A stretch of 64,000 bases of DNA from Timaviella obliquedivisa GSE-PSE-MK23-08B (GCA_019358855.1 JAHHII010000008.1:1-64000), one strand, 5' to 3'. Shown: positions 1-9,975, counted from the first letter of the stretch. The notes: a model not told the origin generated them from the sequence alone. Program-made: numbers and translations.

Positions 1-152
<152 letters not shown>

Positions 153-181
153 ACATTTAGCTTCGTTAAATTTAGATTTTT

Positions 182-204
182 GCCTCCTTCCATGGGGGCT
201 TTTT
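182..204 (+). terminator. Rho-independent terminator of psbD
   Basis: GCCTCC pairs with GGGGGC across a six-base loop (one T-G pair), followed by a run of five T. It lies 30 bases after the psbD stop and supports psbD ending its transcript here without psbC. Confidence 0.7.
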
Positions 205-271
205 CATGGCGATCGCTAACCTTCTCTAACAACCAATGTAGCTCCTCGGCTTTTAAATTCCTGTGTTATCT

Positions 272-300
272 TGTAATAGGTGTATTACACAGGATGTAAT
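272..300 (+). promoter_or_regulatory. Triple TGTAAT/ATTACA motif, possible operator
   Basis: TGTAAT at 272-277, its inverse ATTACA at 284-289 and TGTAAT again at 295-300 are spaced almost evenly (11-12 bases) upstream of the micro-gene at 365. The first two form an inverted repeat with a six-base centre. The spacing is not the GTA-N8-TAC of NtcA. A TTGACA hexamer follows at about 314. A regulator-binding role is inferred only from the symmetry and position. Confidence 0.35.
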
Positions 301-364
301 ACCCGCTGAGTGCTTGACACTCTTCTGTTCTACAAGCCGTTTAGAAATTCAGGAGGTGATGCTT

Positions 365-436
365 ATGTCAGATAGTAGTAAATGCTTGGGTCTTCAAATT
401 GACGTGAGCTGGCTGTGTGCTGGGGCTGCTCTCTAG
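365..436 (+). CDS. Putative 23-residue peptide (micro-gene)
   Basis: An ATG frame of 23 codons ending in TAG is preceded by AGGAGGTGAT, a ten-base match to the 16S rRNA 3' end, with eight bases between GGAGG and ATG. Such a complete Shine-Dalgarno is rare next to the weaker sites used elsewhere in this window. The peptide has two cysteines (residues 7 and 18) around a short hydrophobic centre and ends AGAAL. No family is recognised. Downstream lie a hairpin (GCTGGG 485-490 with CCCAGC 509-514) and a strong terminator at 543-606, so it looks like a separate transcription unit. The CCTCC in the hairpin arm could pair with the GGAGG. It may be a real small protein, a leader peptide, or the coding part of a dual-function RNA. 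Confidence 0.45.
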   Translation: MSDSSKCLGLQIDVSWLCAGAAL

Positions 437-542
437 CAGTAAGGTCATCTTTTTTGAGAGAGTTTCACTAACTTCCTTAAGAAAGCTGGGTTGGCTTTTA
501 GAGTCCCTCCCAGCAGTCTAGGTCAATTAAAGACCCGCTACA

Positions 543-606
543 CCGCTCCTATCCTTGTGTTTAGGCTTTTGTCTATTCGCGTCTGGTAGGAGCGGATAGT
601 TTTTTA
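543..606 (+). terminator. Strong hairpin terminator after the micro-gene
   Basis: CCGCTCCTATCC (543-554) pairs with GGTAGGAGCGG (585-595) with one bulged base, followed by ATAG and six T. It closes the transcription unit holding the 23-codon frame and separates it from the porin genes. Confidence 0.7.
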
Positions 607-607
607 A

Positions 608-1151
608 ACCTAAATTTTTGTATGATGCCATCTCTTACCCAGAGACAGCATTTTTGTTTGTGGGGTCTATCTACGGATGCATAGCAGAAATGATATTTCG
701 GTATGAGCTAAACCTTTTTCCTAGAAGTTTCACTTTTGCTCTAAGAGGCTTTTGAGTAACATGTAGAGGTCTAAATTTGCAACCTAGTATAGGAATTGAA
801 GGCGTGTATAAAATACCTTCTATTAACCTTAAAAAAACTCACTATCTTGTAAGTCAACTGACTTTTCTAGACTACTTAGTTTATAAGTTCTTAACTTTTA
901 ATTAATTCATTGAGCCTTGTCTAGGTCATGAATACTGTCCTGAATAATGTATTTTCTTTAATCTAGGTTATTTTTAGAAGAATGACTGATGAAGAGTAGT
1001 GCCATACGTTATGTTGACGCTGTTTAATCCGTTTATGCCATCATTTCAGTTGTTGCTTGGACGACATGGTTTCAGAATTCCTTAGTGTTATTCTCTGGGG
1101 TGAAATGCTCTGAGCTTTTGAGCATTTCTTAATTTATTAAGGTGTGAGGAA
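608..1151. other. AT-rich spacer upstream of the first porin
   Basis: I see no convincing reading frame or RNA gene in these 540 bases. The only clear structure is a nine-base-pair hairpin, GAAATGCTC (1102-1110) with GAGCATTTC (1120-1128), immediately before the porin Shine-Dalgarno. It could be a 5' untranslated-region stabiliser or a control element for the porin mRNA. Confidence 0.5.
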
Positions 1152-2963
1152 ATGATGAATAAAGTTTTATGGAGCACACTGCTGGCATCTCCTGCATTTC
1201 TTGTTGCTACGCTGTTTACAGCAGTGCCCGCGATCGCTATTGAAGCTGAAGTCCAACTCAGCGGAGCTTCTACTTCTGATGTACTAGCCTCAGTTTCATT
1301 GCCTAAAGTGGCTGCGGTACAAGTTAGCGAGGCAGCCGCTGTCATCGCTCCAGTGCCTGCCCAAGTGGCTCAGATTTCTGCTCCAGTTGCCCCTGCTCCC
1401 TCCAACGTTGACTCGCTCAATCAGGTTGTTGAATATAGCAACGAAGGCAACAACGGTCTGGCACAAGCCGGTGGGTTGACCATCGATCGCCTCTCCGATG
1501 TCCGTCCTAGCGACTGGGCATATACTGCGTTGCAAAACCTGGTTGAGAAGTATGCGTGTATTGTGGGCTATCCTAACCTGACATACCAAGGGAACCGGGC
1601 GTTGACGCGCTACGAGTTTGCAGCGGGTTTGAGTTCGTGCCTAGACCGGATCAGCGACCTGATTGCAGCGAGCACGGCTGACTTAGCGACCGCGGAAGAC
1701 CTGGCGACGCTCCAACGCTTGCAAGAAGAGTTCGCTGCTGAACTGGCAACCCTACGCGGCAAGGTGGATTCTTTAGAAGCTCGGACTGCTGAGTTAGAAG
1801 CAAACCAGTTCTCTACCACGACAAAGCTGGTGGGTGAGACCGTTTTTTCAGTCAGTGACATTTTTGGCGGTGGTAACGATAGCACCGAGAATGATCTGGG
1901 TGATATCAATGAAACAACTTTCCAATATCGGACTCGTCTAAACTTTGATACCAGCTTCACCGGTCGAGATCAGTTGAGAGCCCGTCTTCAAGCAGGTAAC
2001 TTTAACCGATTTGTCACCACCGATCCTGCAACTTCTTCCTCGCTGTTAGGCAACGAAGGACGGCTGGGTTATGACACGGGCACAAGCAACGCCCTTGAGC
2101 TTGATGACTTATACTATCGCTTCCCAATTGGCGATAAGGTTACTGCTCGAATTGTTGCCAATGCGGGTGCTTTCAACGATATCGTCAACACGGTTAGCCC
2201 CTTTAGTTCAAGCGGTACGGGTGCCCTTTCTCGGTTTGGTCGGTTTAACCCTATCTACCGTGCTCCGAGCGTCAACGCAGGAGCGGCTACAAGTATTCAG
2301 TTCAATGACCAGATTACGCTTCAACTGGGCTACCTAGCTGGCGAAGCAGAACGTTCTGGTAGTGGTGCCGGTTTGTTCAATGGTAACTATGGTGCAATTG
2401 GTCAACTAACCTTGACCCCCTTTAATCGCTTGACTTTAGGTCTTACCTACATCAATGCCTACGTTCAGGGAAGGGACAGCGCCGGCAGCTCTATTGGCAA
2501 CAATACTGGAACAGGCAGTTCTCTGGCTCGTGTATCAATTGGGAGACCTCTGTCGATCAACTCCTATGGCGTTGAGGCTAACTTTAAGGTGTCGAGCGGA
2601 CTCCAAGTTGGTGGCTGGGCAGGTTACTCTCACATCCGCGCCATTGGGGTGGGTGATGCTGATGTTTGGAACTATGCTCTAACGGTTGCACTTCCTGATT
2701 TAGGTGGTAGAGGCAACCAATTAGGTATTGTTGCAGGTATTCAGCCTCGCTTGACGGGTGCCGATGCAGAAGTTGGCGACCTCCTCTCTGGCGATCGCAG
2801 AAGTGATCCAGATGTTGGTCTTCACCTTGAGGGTTTCTATCGTCTTCGGCTTAGTGACAACATCAGTATTACTCCTGGTGTGATTGTTTTGACTGAGCCG
2901 AACCACAACAGCAACAATGATACTGCTGTCATTGGGGTCGTTAGAACCACGTTTAGCTTCTAA
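1152..2963 (+). CDS. SLH-domain OprB-type porin (iron uptake porin family), copy 1
   Basis: This 603-residue protein is a cyanobacterial outer-membrane porin that lets small solutes, possibly inorganic ions, cross the outer membrane. A Sec signal peptide ends near AIA at residue 29. It is followed by an Ala/Pro/Val linker, an SLH domain at about 110-165 that anchors to the cell wall (VRPSDWAYTALQNL, NRALTRYEFAAGL), a coiled coil at about 170-215 and an OprB beta-barrel to the C-terminal RTTFSF, whose final Phe is the usual outer-membrane assembly signal. GTGAGGA stands just before the tandem ATG codons. A paralogue follows at 3162. The SLH segment is almost identical in DNA between the two copies while the barrels differ widely. 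Confidence 0.9.
   Translation: MMNKVLWSTLLASPAFLVATLFTAVPAIAIEAEVQLSGASTSDVLASVSLPKVAAVQVSEAAAVIAPVPAQVAQISAPVAPAPSNVDSLNQVVEYSNEGNNGLAQAGGLTIDRLSDVRPSDWAYTALQNLVEKYACIVGYPNLTYQGNRALTRYEFAAGLSSCLDRISDLIAASTADLATAEDLATLQRLQEEFAAELATLRGKVDSLEARTAELEANQFSTTTKLVGETVFSVSDIFGGGNDSTENDLGDINETTFQYRTRLNFDTSFTGRDQLRARLQAGNFNRFVTTDPATSSSLLGNEGRLGYDTGTSNALELDDLYYRFPIGDKVTARIVANAGAFNDIVNTVSPFSSSGTGALSRFGRFNPIYRAPSVNAGAATSIQFNDQITLQLGYLAGEAERSGSGAGLFNGNYGAIGQLTLTPFNRLTLGLTYINAYVQGRDSAGSSIGNNTGTGSSLARVSIGRPLSINSYGVEANFKVSSGLQVGGWAGYSHIRAIGVGDADVWNYALTVALPDLGGRGNQLGIVAGIQPRLTGADAEVGDLLSGDRRSDPDVGLHLEGFYRLRLSDNISITPGVIVLTEPNHNSNNDTAVIGVVRTTFSF
1360..1665 (+). repeat. Porin shared block, copy 1
   Basis: This stretch matches 3427-3750 with one base change and an 18-base insertion in the other copy. 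It covers the end of the linker, the SLH domain and the start of the coiled coil. Silent differences are frequent right after the block, so identity ends abruptly. Confidence 0.9.
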
Positions 2964-2972
2964 ATTGATCTA

Positions 2973-3009
2973 GCGGAGTTGGCAAATTATGTTCAACTCC
3001 GCCTTTTTT
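2973..3009 (+). terminator. Terminator of porin copy 1
   Basis: GCGGAGTTG pairs perfectly with CAACTCCGC over a 12-base loop, followed by CTTTTTT. It lies ten bases after the stop codon, so the two porins are probably transcribed separately. Confidence 0.85.
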
Positions 3010-3161
3010 GAGAAAAAGATCTTCACTCCTAAGCCTTAATCTGCAAGGCTTTTCGTTAATTAAGTTTAAGTTTTCTTTGAAGCTACCCTTGATCGATCGA
3101 ATTTCTTTAGCGTAGAATGTTACTCAGAGTCATTCTTGATTTAGGTGTGAGGAAAATTTTT

Positions 3162-4913
3162 ATGTTATCTAAAGTTCTTTGGAACTCTCTTCTAGCTACG
3201 CCAGCGCTGCTCGGCGCGGCTTTGATCGTTTCTTCTTCTGCGATCGCGGCAGAAACTCAGCCTTCCACAAAAGCTGATGTATTGCTAGGCGACGTTACAA
3301 GTTTACACATTGATTCTGTGGCTGCTCCTGAAGTTGCTCCAGTCCAAATCAGCGCTGTTCCTACTGCTGAATTAGCTCCTACAGCTTCAACAGATGCACC
3401 TGCAGAGATGGCTCCTATTGCACCTACCCAAGTGGCTCAGATTTCTGCTCCAGTTGCCCCTGCTGCTCCAGTTGCCCCTGCTCCCTCCAACGTTGACTCG
3501 CTCAATCAGGTTGTTGAATATAGCAACGAAGGCAACAACGGTCTGGCACAAGCCGGTGGGTTGACCATCGATCGCCTCTCCGATGTCCGTCCTAGCGACT
3601 GGGCATATACTGCGTTGCAAAACCTGGTTGAGAAGTATGCGTGTATCGTGGGCTATCCTAACCTGACATACCAAGGGAACCGGGCGTTGACGCGCTACGA
3701 GTTTGCAGCGGGTTTGAGTTCGTGCCTAGACCGGATCAGCGACCTGATTGCGGCGAGCACAGCAGACCTAGCGACCGCCGAAGACCTTGCTACTCTACAG
3801 CGGCTTCAAGAAGAGTTCGCTGCTGAACTGGCAACTTTGCGTGGTCGCGTTGATTCTTTAGAAGCTCGCACTGCTGAGTTGGAAGCAAACCAGTTCTCCA
3901 CTACCACCAAGCTGAAGGGTGAAACTATCTTCATCGTTGGTGTACCTATTGATGAAGACGATGCGTTTGATGATCAGCCTCTTGCTGGCTACCGAGTTCG
4001 CTTGAACTTTGATACTAGCTTCACTGGCGACGACCTCTTGAGAGCCCGTCTTCAGGCCCGTGATATCGATAGATTTGATGGATTTGGCGGAACGAACTGG
4101 ACAATTGGTTCAGGTGTAGGCGATAACATCACTCTAGACAAGCTCTACTACACCTTCCCCTTAGGCAACAGCGTTGATGTGACGGTTGCGGCTCAAGGTT
4201 ATGCTGATTCTGACTGGGTTGCCAGCAGTATTACTCCTTTGGATAGCGATGGTGGCGGTTCTATCGGCAGCTTTGGTAGTCCTCCCGCCTATGACTTTAT
4301 TCCAGGAAGTGCAGGCTTAGGTGCGATCGTTCAATTATCAGATAACTTCAGCCTTGATTTTGGCTATTCTGCTGCTGAAGCAGAACGCTCAAGCCCTGGC
4401 GCAGGTCTGTTCAACGGAGACTACGGTATCATCGCTCAGTTAACCTACCTTAGCGATTTCTTGGATGCTGCCCTAGTTTATGGAAATGGTTATAGTGGCA
4501 CTGGCTTCACTAACGGTGGTTCGGGTGGACCTGCTATTGCTAATACCTACGGTGCTTTGGTCAACTTCAAGTTTGGTGACTTTGAAGTTGGTGGTAACGC
4601 TGCCTATATTCCAATTATTGATATTGGCAACAACAGCTACGATGTTTGGAGCTACCAAGCAACCTTGGCAATTCGTGACTTGGGTGGTAGTGGTAACATG
4701 CTCGGTGTGTTGGCAGGTGTTGCTCCTTACGATTCTGACCTAGCTTTGGGTCTAGATGATGACAACTCATTTGTTGGAGAAATCTTCTACAAACTTCAGT
4801 TGAGTGACAATATTTCTGTTACTCCTGGTCTGATCTACATTGACAGTCCTGGTAATGACAGTGCTAATGACTCAACTTTCGTTGGCGCACTAAGAACAAC
4901 CTTCTCGTTCTAA
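3162..4913 (+). CDS. SLH-domain OprB-type porin (iron uptake porin family), copy 2
   Basis: The 583-residue product has the same plan as the upstream porin: signal peptide ending near AIAA, a longer Ala/Pro linker, SLH domain, coiled coil and OprB barrel ending RTTFSF. I start it at the ATG at 3162 because AGGTGTGAGGA precedes it, exactly as for copy 1, and the residues from there (MLSKVLWNSLLATPA) align with the first porin's signal peptide. An in-frame ATG at 3117 would only add residues unlike a signal sequence. The barrel differs strongly from copy 1, with acidic loops (DEDDAFDD), so the two may pass different solutes. The linker contains a tandem 18-base duplication encoding APVAPA. Confidence 0.9.
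   Translation: MLSKVLWNSLLATPALLGAALIVSSSAIAAETQPSTKADVLLGDVTSLHIDSVAAPEVAPVQISAVPTAELAPTASTDAPAEMAPIAPTQVAQISAPVAPAAPVAPAPSNVDSLNQVVEYSNEGNNGLAQAGGLTIDRLSDVRPSDWAYTALQNLVEKYACIVGYPNLTYQGNRALTRYEFAAGLSSCLDRISDLIAASTADLATAEDLATLQRLQEEFAAELATLRGRVDSLEARTAELEANQFSTTTKLKGETIFIVGVPIDEDDAFDDQPLAGYRVRLNFDTSFTGDDLLRARLQARDIDRFDGFGGTNWTIGSGVGDNITLDKLYYTFPLGNSVDVTVAAQGYADSDWVASSITPLDSDGGGSIGSFGSPPAYDFIPGSAGLGAIVQLSDNFSLDFGYSAAEAERSSPGAGLFNGDYGIIAQLTYLSDFLDAALVYGNGYSGTGFTNGGSGGPAIANTYGALVNFKFGDFEVGGNAAYIPIIDIGNNSYDVWSYQATLAIRDLGGSGNMLGVLAGVAPYDSDLALGLDDDNSFVGEIFYKLQLSDNISVTPGLIYIDSPGNDSANDSTFVGALRTTFSF
3427..3750 (+). repeat. Porin shared block, copy 2
   Basis: Counterpart of 1360-1665. It is identical apart from one T/C change and one extra copy of the 18-base unit GCTCCAGTTGCCCCTGCT near its start. 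Confidence 0.9.
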
Positions 4914-4957
4914 GCTACGAGTTAGGGTTTAATCTAGAACTCTTTGGGGTTCCAGGT

Positions 4958-5007
4958 AAACATAAAGAAGCTCAAGCTTTTCCATAAGCTTGAGCTTCTT
5001 TATGTTT
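4958..5007 (+). terminator. Very long hairpin terminator after porin copy 2
   Basis: A perfect 21-base-pair stem joins 4958-4978 and 4987-5007 over an eight-base loop. The left arm begins AAACATAAAG and the right arm ends CTTTATGTTT, so it can work on both strands. It overlaps the longest possible frame of the following Rrf2 gene, which argues for that gene's downstream start. Confidence 0.75.
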
Positions 5008-5046
5008 GAAAAACTTAACCCTACAAACCCCACTGTAGAACCGGGG

Positions 5047-5052
5047 TATACT
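5047..5052 (+). promoter_or_regulatory. Candidate -10 box for the Rrf2-cysK unit
   Basis: TATACT lies about 35 bases before the GTG start of the Rrf2 gene, between the terminator and the coding region. No good -35 hexamer is seen at standard spacing, which fits a regulated promoter. Autoregulation by the Rrf2 protein at this spot is an inference. Confidence 0.35.
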
Positions 5053-5085
5053 AAAAGAGTAGTCTTATCTTCTCTCTTTCTACCT

Positions 5086-5523
5086 GTGGAACTCTCCTGC
5101 AAAAGTGAATATGCGCTGCTAGCTCTTCTAGAACTGACTGCTTGTTACAGCAATGGTGAACCTTTGCAAATCCGACAAATAGCAATAGAACAAAGCATTC
5201 CCGATCGCTATCTCGAACAACTCTTGGCGACCCTTAGGCGGGCAGGGCTTGTTCGGAGCCAACGAGGTGCAAAAGGAGGATACATTTTGGCTAGAGAGCC
5301 TTGGAAAATTACTCTTTTTGAGGTTGTGAAGTGCATAGAAGGGACCGATTCTCAACCGCATGATCCCCATCGAGAGCCTAAATCTGTAGAAGGTACTGTC
5401 ATTCGGGAAGTTTGGCAAGAAGCAGGTCAAGCCTCGGATGTAATTTTGCAAAGGTATACGCTACAAGACATTGCTGAGAAGCGAGAAGCAAGACAGCGAC
5501 TAGATATCATGTATTACATTTAA
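5086..5523 (+). CDS. Rrf2-family transcriptional regulator
   Basis: The 145-residue protein begins (V/M)ELSCKSEYALLALLEL, the standard start of cyanobacterial Rrf2 regulators, followed by a winged helix (IRQIAIEQSIPDRYLEQLL, GLVRSQRGAKGGY). I choose the GTG at 5086 over the ATG at 4990, because the extra 32 residues match nothing and overlap a terminator hairpin. The cysteine triplet that binds Fe-S in IscR is missing from the segment after VVKCIEG, so it resembles cluster-free members such as CymR, the cysteine-metabolism repressor of Bacillus. It is followed after 39 bases by cysK in the same direction, which suggests control of sulfur or cysteine supply. Confidence 0.85.
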   Translation: MELSCKSEYALLALLELTACYSNGEPLQIRQIAIEQSIPDRYLEQLLATLRRAGLVRSQRGAKGGYILAREPWKITLFEVVKCIEGTDSQPHDPHREPKSVEGTVIREVWQEAGQASDVILQRYTLQDIAEKREARQRLDIMYYI

Positions 5524-5562
5524 TCAATTTCATTTTTCGTTCCTCACCTCCTTTTGTGAACT

Positions 5563-6525
5563 ATGCGAATTGCTAACAACATCACTGAATTAATTGGTCG
5601 CACTCCATTAGTACGTCTGAACCGCATTCCTCAAACTGCGGGGTGTGTCGCTCAAATTGTGGTAAAGCTAGAGGGAATGAATCCATCTGCATCGGTGAAA
5701 GATCGGATTGGGATTAGCATGATTGAAGATGCAGAGCAGAAGGGACTGATTTCGCCAGGGAAGACGATTTTGGTTGAACCCACTTCTGGCAACACAGGGA
5801 TTGCGCTAGCAATGACAGCGGCAGCAAAAGGTTATCAATTAATTTTGACGATGCCAGAAACTATGAGTTCTGAGCGACGGGCAATGTTGCGAGCTTATGG
5901 GGCAAAGCTAGAGCTAACTCCCGGCATTGAGGGTATGGGCGGCTGTATTCAACGAGCACAGCAAATTGTCAATTCTTTGCCTGATGCTTATATGCTGCAA
6001 CAGTTTAGCAATCTGGCGAATCCAAAAATTCATCGTGAGACTACTGCCAACGAGATCTGGGAAGACACCGAGGGACAAGTTGATATGTTAGTAGCAGGCG
6101 TGGGTACAGGCGGCACGATTACAGGCGTAGCTGAAGTTTTGAAGCAGCGAAAGCCTAGTTTCAAAGCGATCGCTGTTGAACCTGCCAATAGCTCTATCCT
6201 ATCGGGTGGGCGACCAGGGCCTCATAAAATTCAGGGGATTGGAGCGGGGTTTGTACCTCAAGTTTTAAAGGTAGAGTTGATCGACGAAGTGATTACCATT
6301 AGTGATGATGAGGCGATCGCGTATGGTCGTCGCTTAGCGCGTGAAGAAGGACTGCTGTCTGGGATTTCTACAGGTGCAGCTTTGGCAGCAGCGACTAGAG
6401 TGGCTTGCCGTTCTGAAAACGCAGGCAAGCTAATTGTGATGATTCAGCCTAGTTTTGGTGAGCGTTATTTGAGCACGCCACTGTTTCAAGATCCAGAATT
6501 AGTAGCCTCCACTGTTTTAGGATAG
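5563..6525 (+). CDS. cysK: Cysteine synthase A (O-acetylserine sulfhydrylase)
   Basis: The 320-residue enzyme makes cysteine from O-acetylserine and sulfide using pyridoxal phosphate, in the cytoplasm. PSASVKDR carries the Schiff-base lysine (residue 46), TSGNTGIA is the substrate loop, [10 protein letters not shown] is the phosphate-binding loop, and STGAALAAA closes the site. Length is typical of CysK. It lies directly behind the Rrf2 regulator and probably shares its transcript. In Bacillus, CysK is also a partner of the Rrf2 protein CymR, so a similar pairing is possible here but not shown. Confidence 0.93.
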   Translation: MRIANNITELIGRTPLVRLNRIPQTAGCVAQIVVKLEGMNPSASVKDRIGISMIEDAEQKGLISPGKTILVEPTSGNTGIALAMTAAAKGYQLILTMPETMSSERRAMLRAYGAKLELTPGIEGMGGCIQRAQQIVNSLPDAYMLQQFSNLANPKIHRETTANEIWEDTEGQVDMLVAGVGTGGTITGVAEVLKQRKPSFKAIAVEPANSSILSGGRPGPHKIQGIGAGFVPQVLKVELIDEVITISDDEAIAYGRRLAREEGLLSGISTGAALAAATRVACRSENAGKLIVMIQPSFGERYLSTPLFQDPELVASTVLG

Positions 6526-6550
6526 GAGAGAATGCCGATAAAATAGGCAT

Positions 6551-7267
6551 ATGTCAAAATCGAATCACTATACTACTCTAGAGGTTAGCCAGACAGCAAG
6601 TCAGGCAGAGATTAAGCAAGCTTACCGTCGCCTTGCTAAACAGCTACATCCTGATACAAATTCATCGTCTGCCAGTCATGAGCAAATTGCGCAACTGAAC
6701 GTTGCTTATGAGATTTTAGGTGATCCGTTTAAACGACAGTCCTACGATCGCCAAATTAACCACGCATCCAAAGCTGCTGGATTTGACCCTGCTGCCCGCC
6801 GCCCTACCCGTCAAGAACGAACTGCTGAAGCACAAAAACGATATCGACAGCGGCAAAGTAGTCGAGATAGCGATGAGCTTTTCAAGCTTTGGCTAAAGCA
6901 GGTTTATCAACCCATTATCCGATGGCTAAATCTGGTTCTTAAGCCTTTAAAGTCTCAGATTAATGCCCTTGCGGCTGATCCTTTTGATGACGAATTGCTA
7001 GAAGCATTTCAGGCTTACTTAGAGGAATGCAGGGATTATTTGCAAAAAGCACAACAAGCTTTTAGTTCCAGACCCAATCCTCCTAATTTAGCTGGAGTAG
7101 CAGCGCATCTGTACTATTGCCTGAACCAGGTCAGCGATGGAATCGATGAGCTAGAACGGTTTACAACCAGTTATGACGATCATTATCTTCATACTGGGCA
7201 AGAACTATTTCGGATCGCCACTGGGCTGCGTCGAGAGGCACAGGCTGCGGTCAGGGAGATCGCTTAA
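6551..7267 (+). CDS. J-domain (DnaJ-like) co-chaperone
   Basis: The 238-residue protein has an N-terminal J domain at about 6-68 with the HPD tripeptide (residues 33-35) that stimulates Hsp70 ATPase. It lacks the Gly/Phe and zinc-finger regions of DnaJ itself. The rest is a basic Gln/Arg-rich stretch and a helical domain I do not recognise, which may bind a specific client. It starts 25 bases after cysK and its stop overlaps that of the convergent sqdX by three bases. Confidence 0.85.
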   Translation: MSKSNHYTTLEVSQTASQAEIKQAYRRLAKQLHPDTNSSSASHEQIAQLNVAYEILGDPFKRQSYDRQINHASKAAGFDPAARRPTRQERTAEAQKRYRQRQSSRDSDELFKLWLKQVYQPIIRWLNLVLKPLKSQINALAADPFDDELLEAFQAYLEECRDYLQKAQQAFSSRPNPPNLAGVAAHLYYCLNQVSDGIDELERFTTSYDDHYLHTGQELFRIATGLRREAQAAVREIA

Positions 7268-8397
7268 GCAGCCGTTGGCATCGATCGCTCATCTAATACA
7301 GCTTGATAAAATCCTTGTAATTGTCGTGTTGCTGCTGCCCAGCCCCATTGCTCTGCCTCCATCCGAGCATTTTGTCGCAGCGTTTCCCGTTCGTCTGCGT
7401 GGGAGAGGAGGCGCTGGGTCGCGGCGATCGCACCTCCTTCGTCCTGCGGATCGAACAAGTAACCATTGGCTCCATCCGAGATAATATCCGGAATCCCTCC
7501 AGCATTGGCTGCAATGACGGGACAACCTGCTGCCATGGCTTCCAACAGCACCAAGCCCAAAGTTTCTGTGCGAGAAGGAAAGATAAAAGCATCGGCAGAA
7601 GCGAAGGCAGAAGCGAGGGTTTGCCCGGTCATGTAGCCAACAAAATAAGTAGGCGTATCAGCAAAATGTTTCTCAAGTTCTTGGCGGTAGGGTCCGTCGC
7701 CTACCAGTGCTAATCGAGCACCGGGAATCGATTGAAGGACGGGTTTAATGCGATCGATTTCTTTTTCTGCTGAAAGACGACCCACATAAAGCAAGAGTGG
7801 GCTTTCAGGATGCCCTTGGGTAAGATGCGATCGCATTTCTGGGCTGCCCAGATTAGGCTGAAATAGCTCCGTATCAACTCCTTTTTGCCATACCGCAACC
7901 CGCTCAATGCCATGACTCGTCAGCGCCTCTTGCATAGCAGTAGAAGTACAAAGATTGATTTGCGCCTGATTATGAACCGCCTTTAGGAGTTCCCAGAGTA
8001 CACCCTCCAACATTCCTAGACCATAGTGCTCCAGATACTTGGGTAAATGGGTATGGTAAGACGCAACTAGGGGCACATCTAACGACTTGGCATAATACAA
8101 GCCCCCCAAACCCAGCACTGCTGGATTCACTAAATGAATCAAGTCGGGCTGAAACGTTTCTAAAACTTGGCGCATGGATGGACGAGGCAGCGCCAGCTTC
8201 AGTTCAGGATAAAGAGGCAACGGAAACCCAGGAATGCCATAAATCTTGGCTCCCTTATATTCTGTGAGTCCGCCGTCTGGCGAGATTACTAGCACCTGAT
8301 TCCCTAGTCGTTGTAAATGATCAACCGTATGACTCAAGCGAGTCACAATTCCATCGACTTTAGGCAGAAAAGTTTCGGTAAACAGAGCAATTCGCAT
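7264..8397 (-). CDS. sqdX: Sulfoquinovosyl diacylglycerol synthase (GT4 glycosyltransferase)
   Basis: SqdX moves sulfoquinovose from UDP-sulfoquinovose to diacylglycerol, the last step of the thylakoid sulfolipid SQDG. The frame begins MRIALFTETFLPKVDGIVTR and has the GT4 features HLVNPAVLGLGG, SYHTHLPKYLEHYG, a donor site with VGRLSAEKEID and the EX7E-like segment PSRTETLGLVLLEAMAAG. The ATG at 8397 gives 377 residues, the family's usual length; an upstream in-frame ATG at 8466 adds an unrelated leader. sqdB lies upstream on the same strand with about 190 bases between them, so the sulfolipid pair is together. Confidence 0.9.
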   Translation of the reverse strand: MRIALFTETFLPKVDGIVTRLSHTVDHLQRLGNQVLVISPDGGLTEYKGAKIYGIPGFPLPLYPELKLALPRPSMRQVLETFQPDLIHLVNPAVLGLGGLYYAKSLDVPLVASYHTHLPKYLEHYGLGMLEGVLWELLKAVHNQAQINLCTSTAMQEALTSHGIERVAVWQKGVDTELFQPNLGSPEMRSHLTQGHPESPLLLYVGRLSAEKEIDRIKPVLQSIPGARLALVGDGPYRQELEKHFADTPTYFVGYMTGQTLASAFASADAFIFPSRTETLGLVLLEAMAAGCPVIAANAGGIPDIISDGANGYLFDPQDEGGAIAATQRLLSHADERETLRQNARMEAEQWGWAAATRQLQGFYQAVLDERSMPTAA

Positions 8398-8590
8398 AAG
8401 TAAGCTGGCTCTTAAGGGCGCTTTGGGCTGATATTTTAAGACCGTTGAGCAGGCTGAGTCGAGCAAGTGCAGAGGTCATGAATGCCAATGGATAAGAGGG
8501 CAGTAAAAAATAGGTGCTGCTTTCACTATATGCAGCACCGAGTGAAACTACCTGCAATAGCAATATTCAGGGCTTGTCATGATTACCAAT

Positions 8591-9772
<1,182 letters not shown>

Positions 9773-9921
9773 CTAAATCTACCAGGTTTGTGCCCTCGTA
9801 TCTCACTCTAATAAATTGTTCATCGCAAAATATCTATCCAAATGCTTTCAGATAATGGTTTCGCTAAAGTTGCAATCTCCCGGGTCTACTTTGTGCAGAG
9901 ACACGTAGAGATTAAGGTAAT

Positions 9922-9944
9922 AAAAAAGGCACTGACTCAGTGCC
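9922..9944 (-). terminator. Terminator of the 35-residue membrane protein gene
   Basis: Read on the minus strand, GGCACTGA and TCAGTGCC form an eight-base-pair stem with a single-base centre, followed by six T. It lies some 30 bases after the stop of the small gene. Confidence 0.85.
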
Positions 9945-9975
9945 TCCAGGGATTTCTTAAAGTCTTAATCGACGT

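Noticed and set aside
272-289. NtcA-type site at the TGTAAT/ATTACA motif
   Set aside because: The GTA to TAC distance is ten bases, not the eight required.
4990-5085. Longer N-terminus for the Rrf2 regulator
   Set aside because: It would overlap the porin terminator hairpin and the residues match no Rrf2 protein; the GTG at 5086 gives the standard start.
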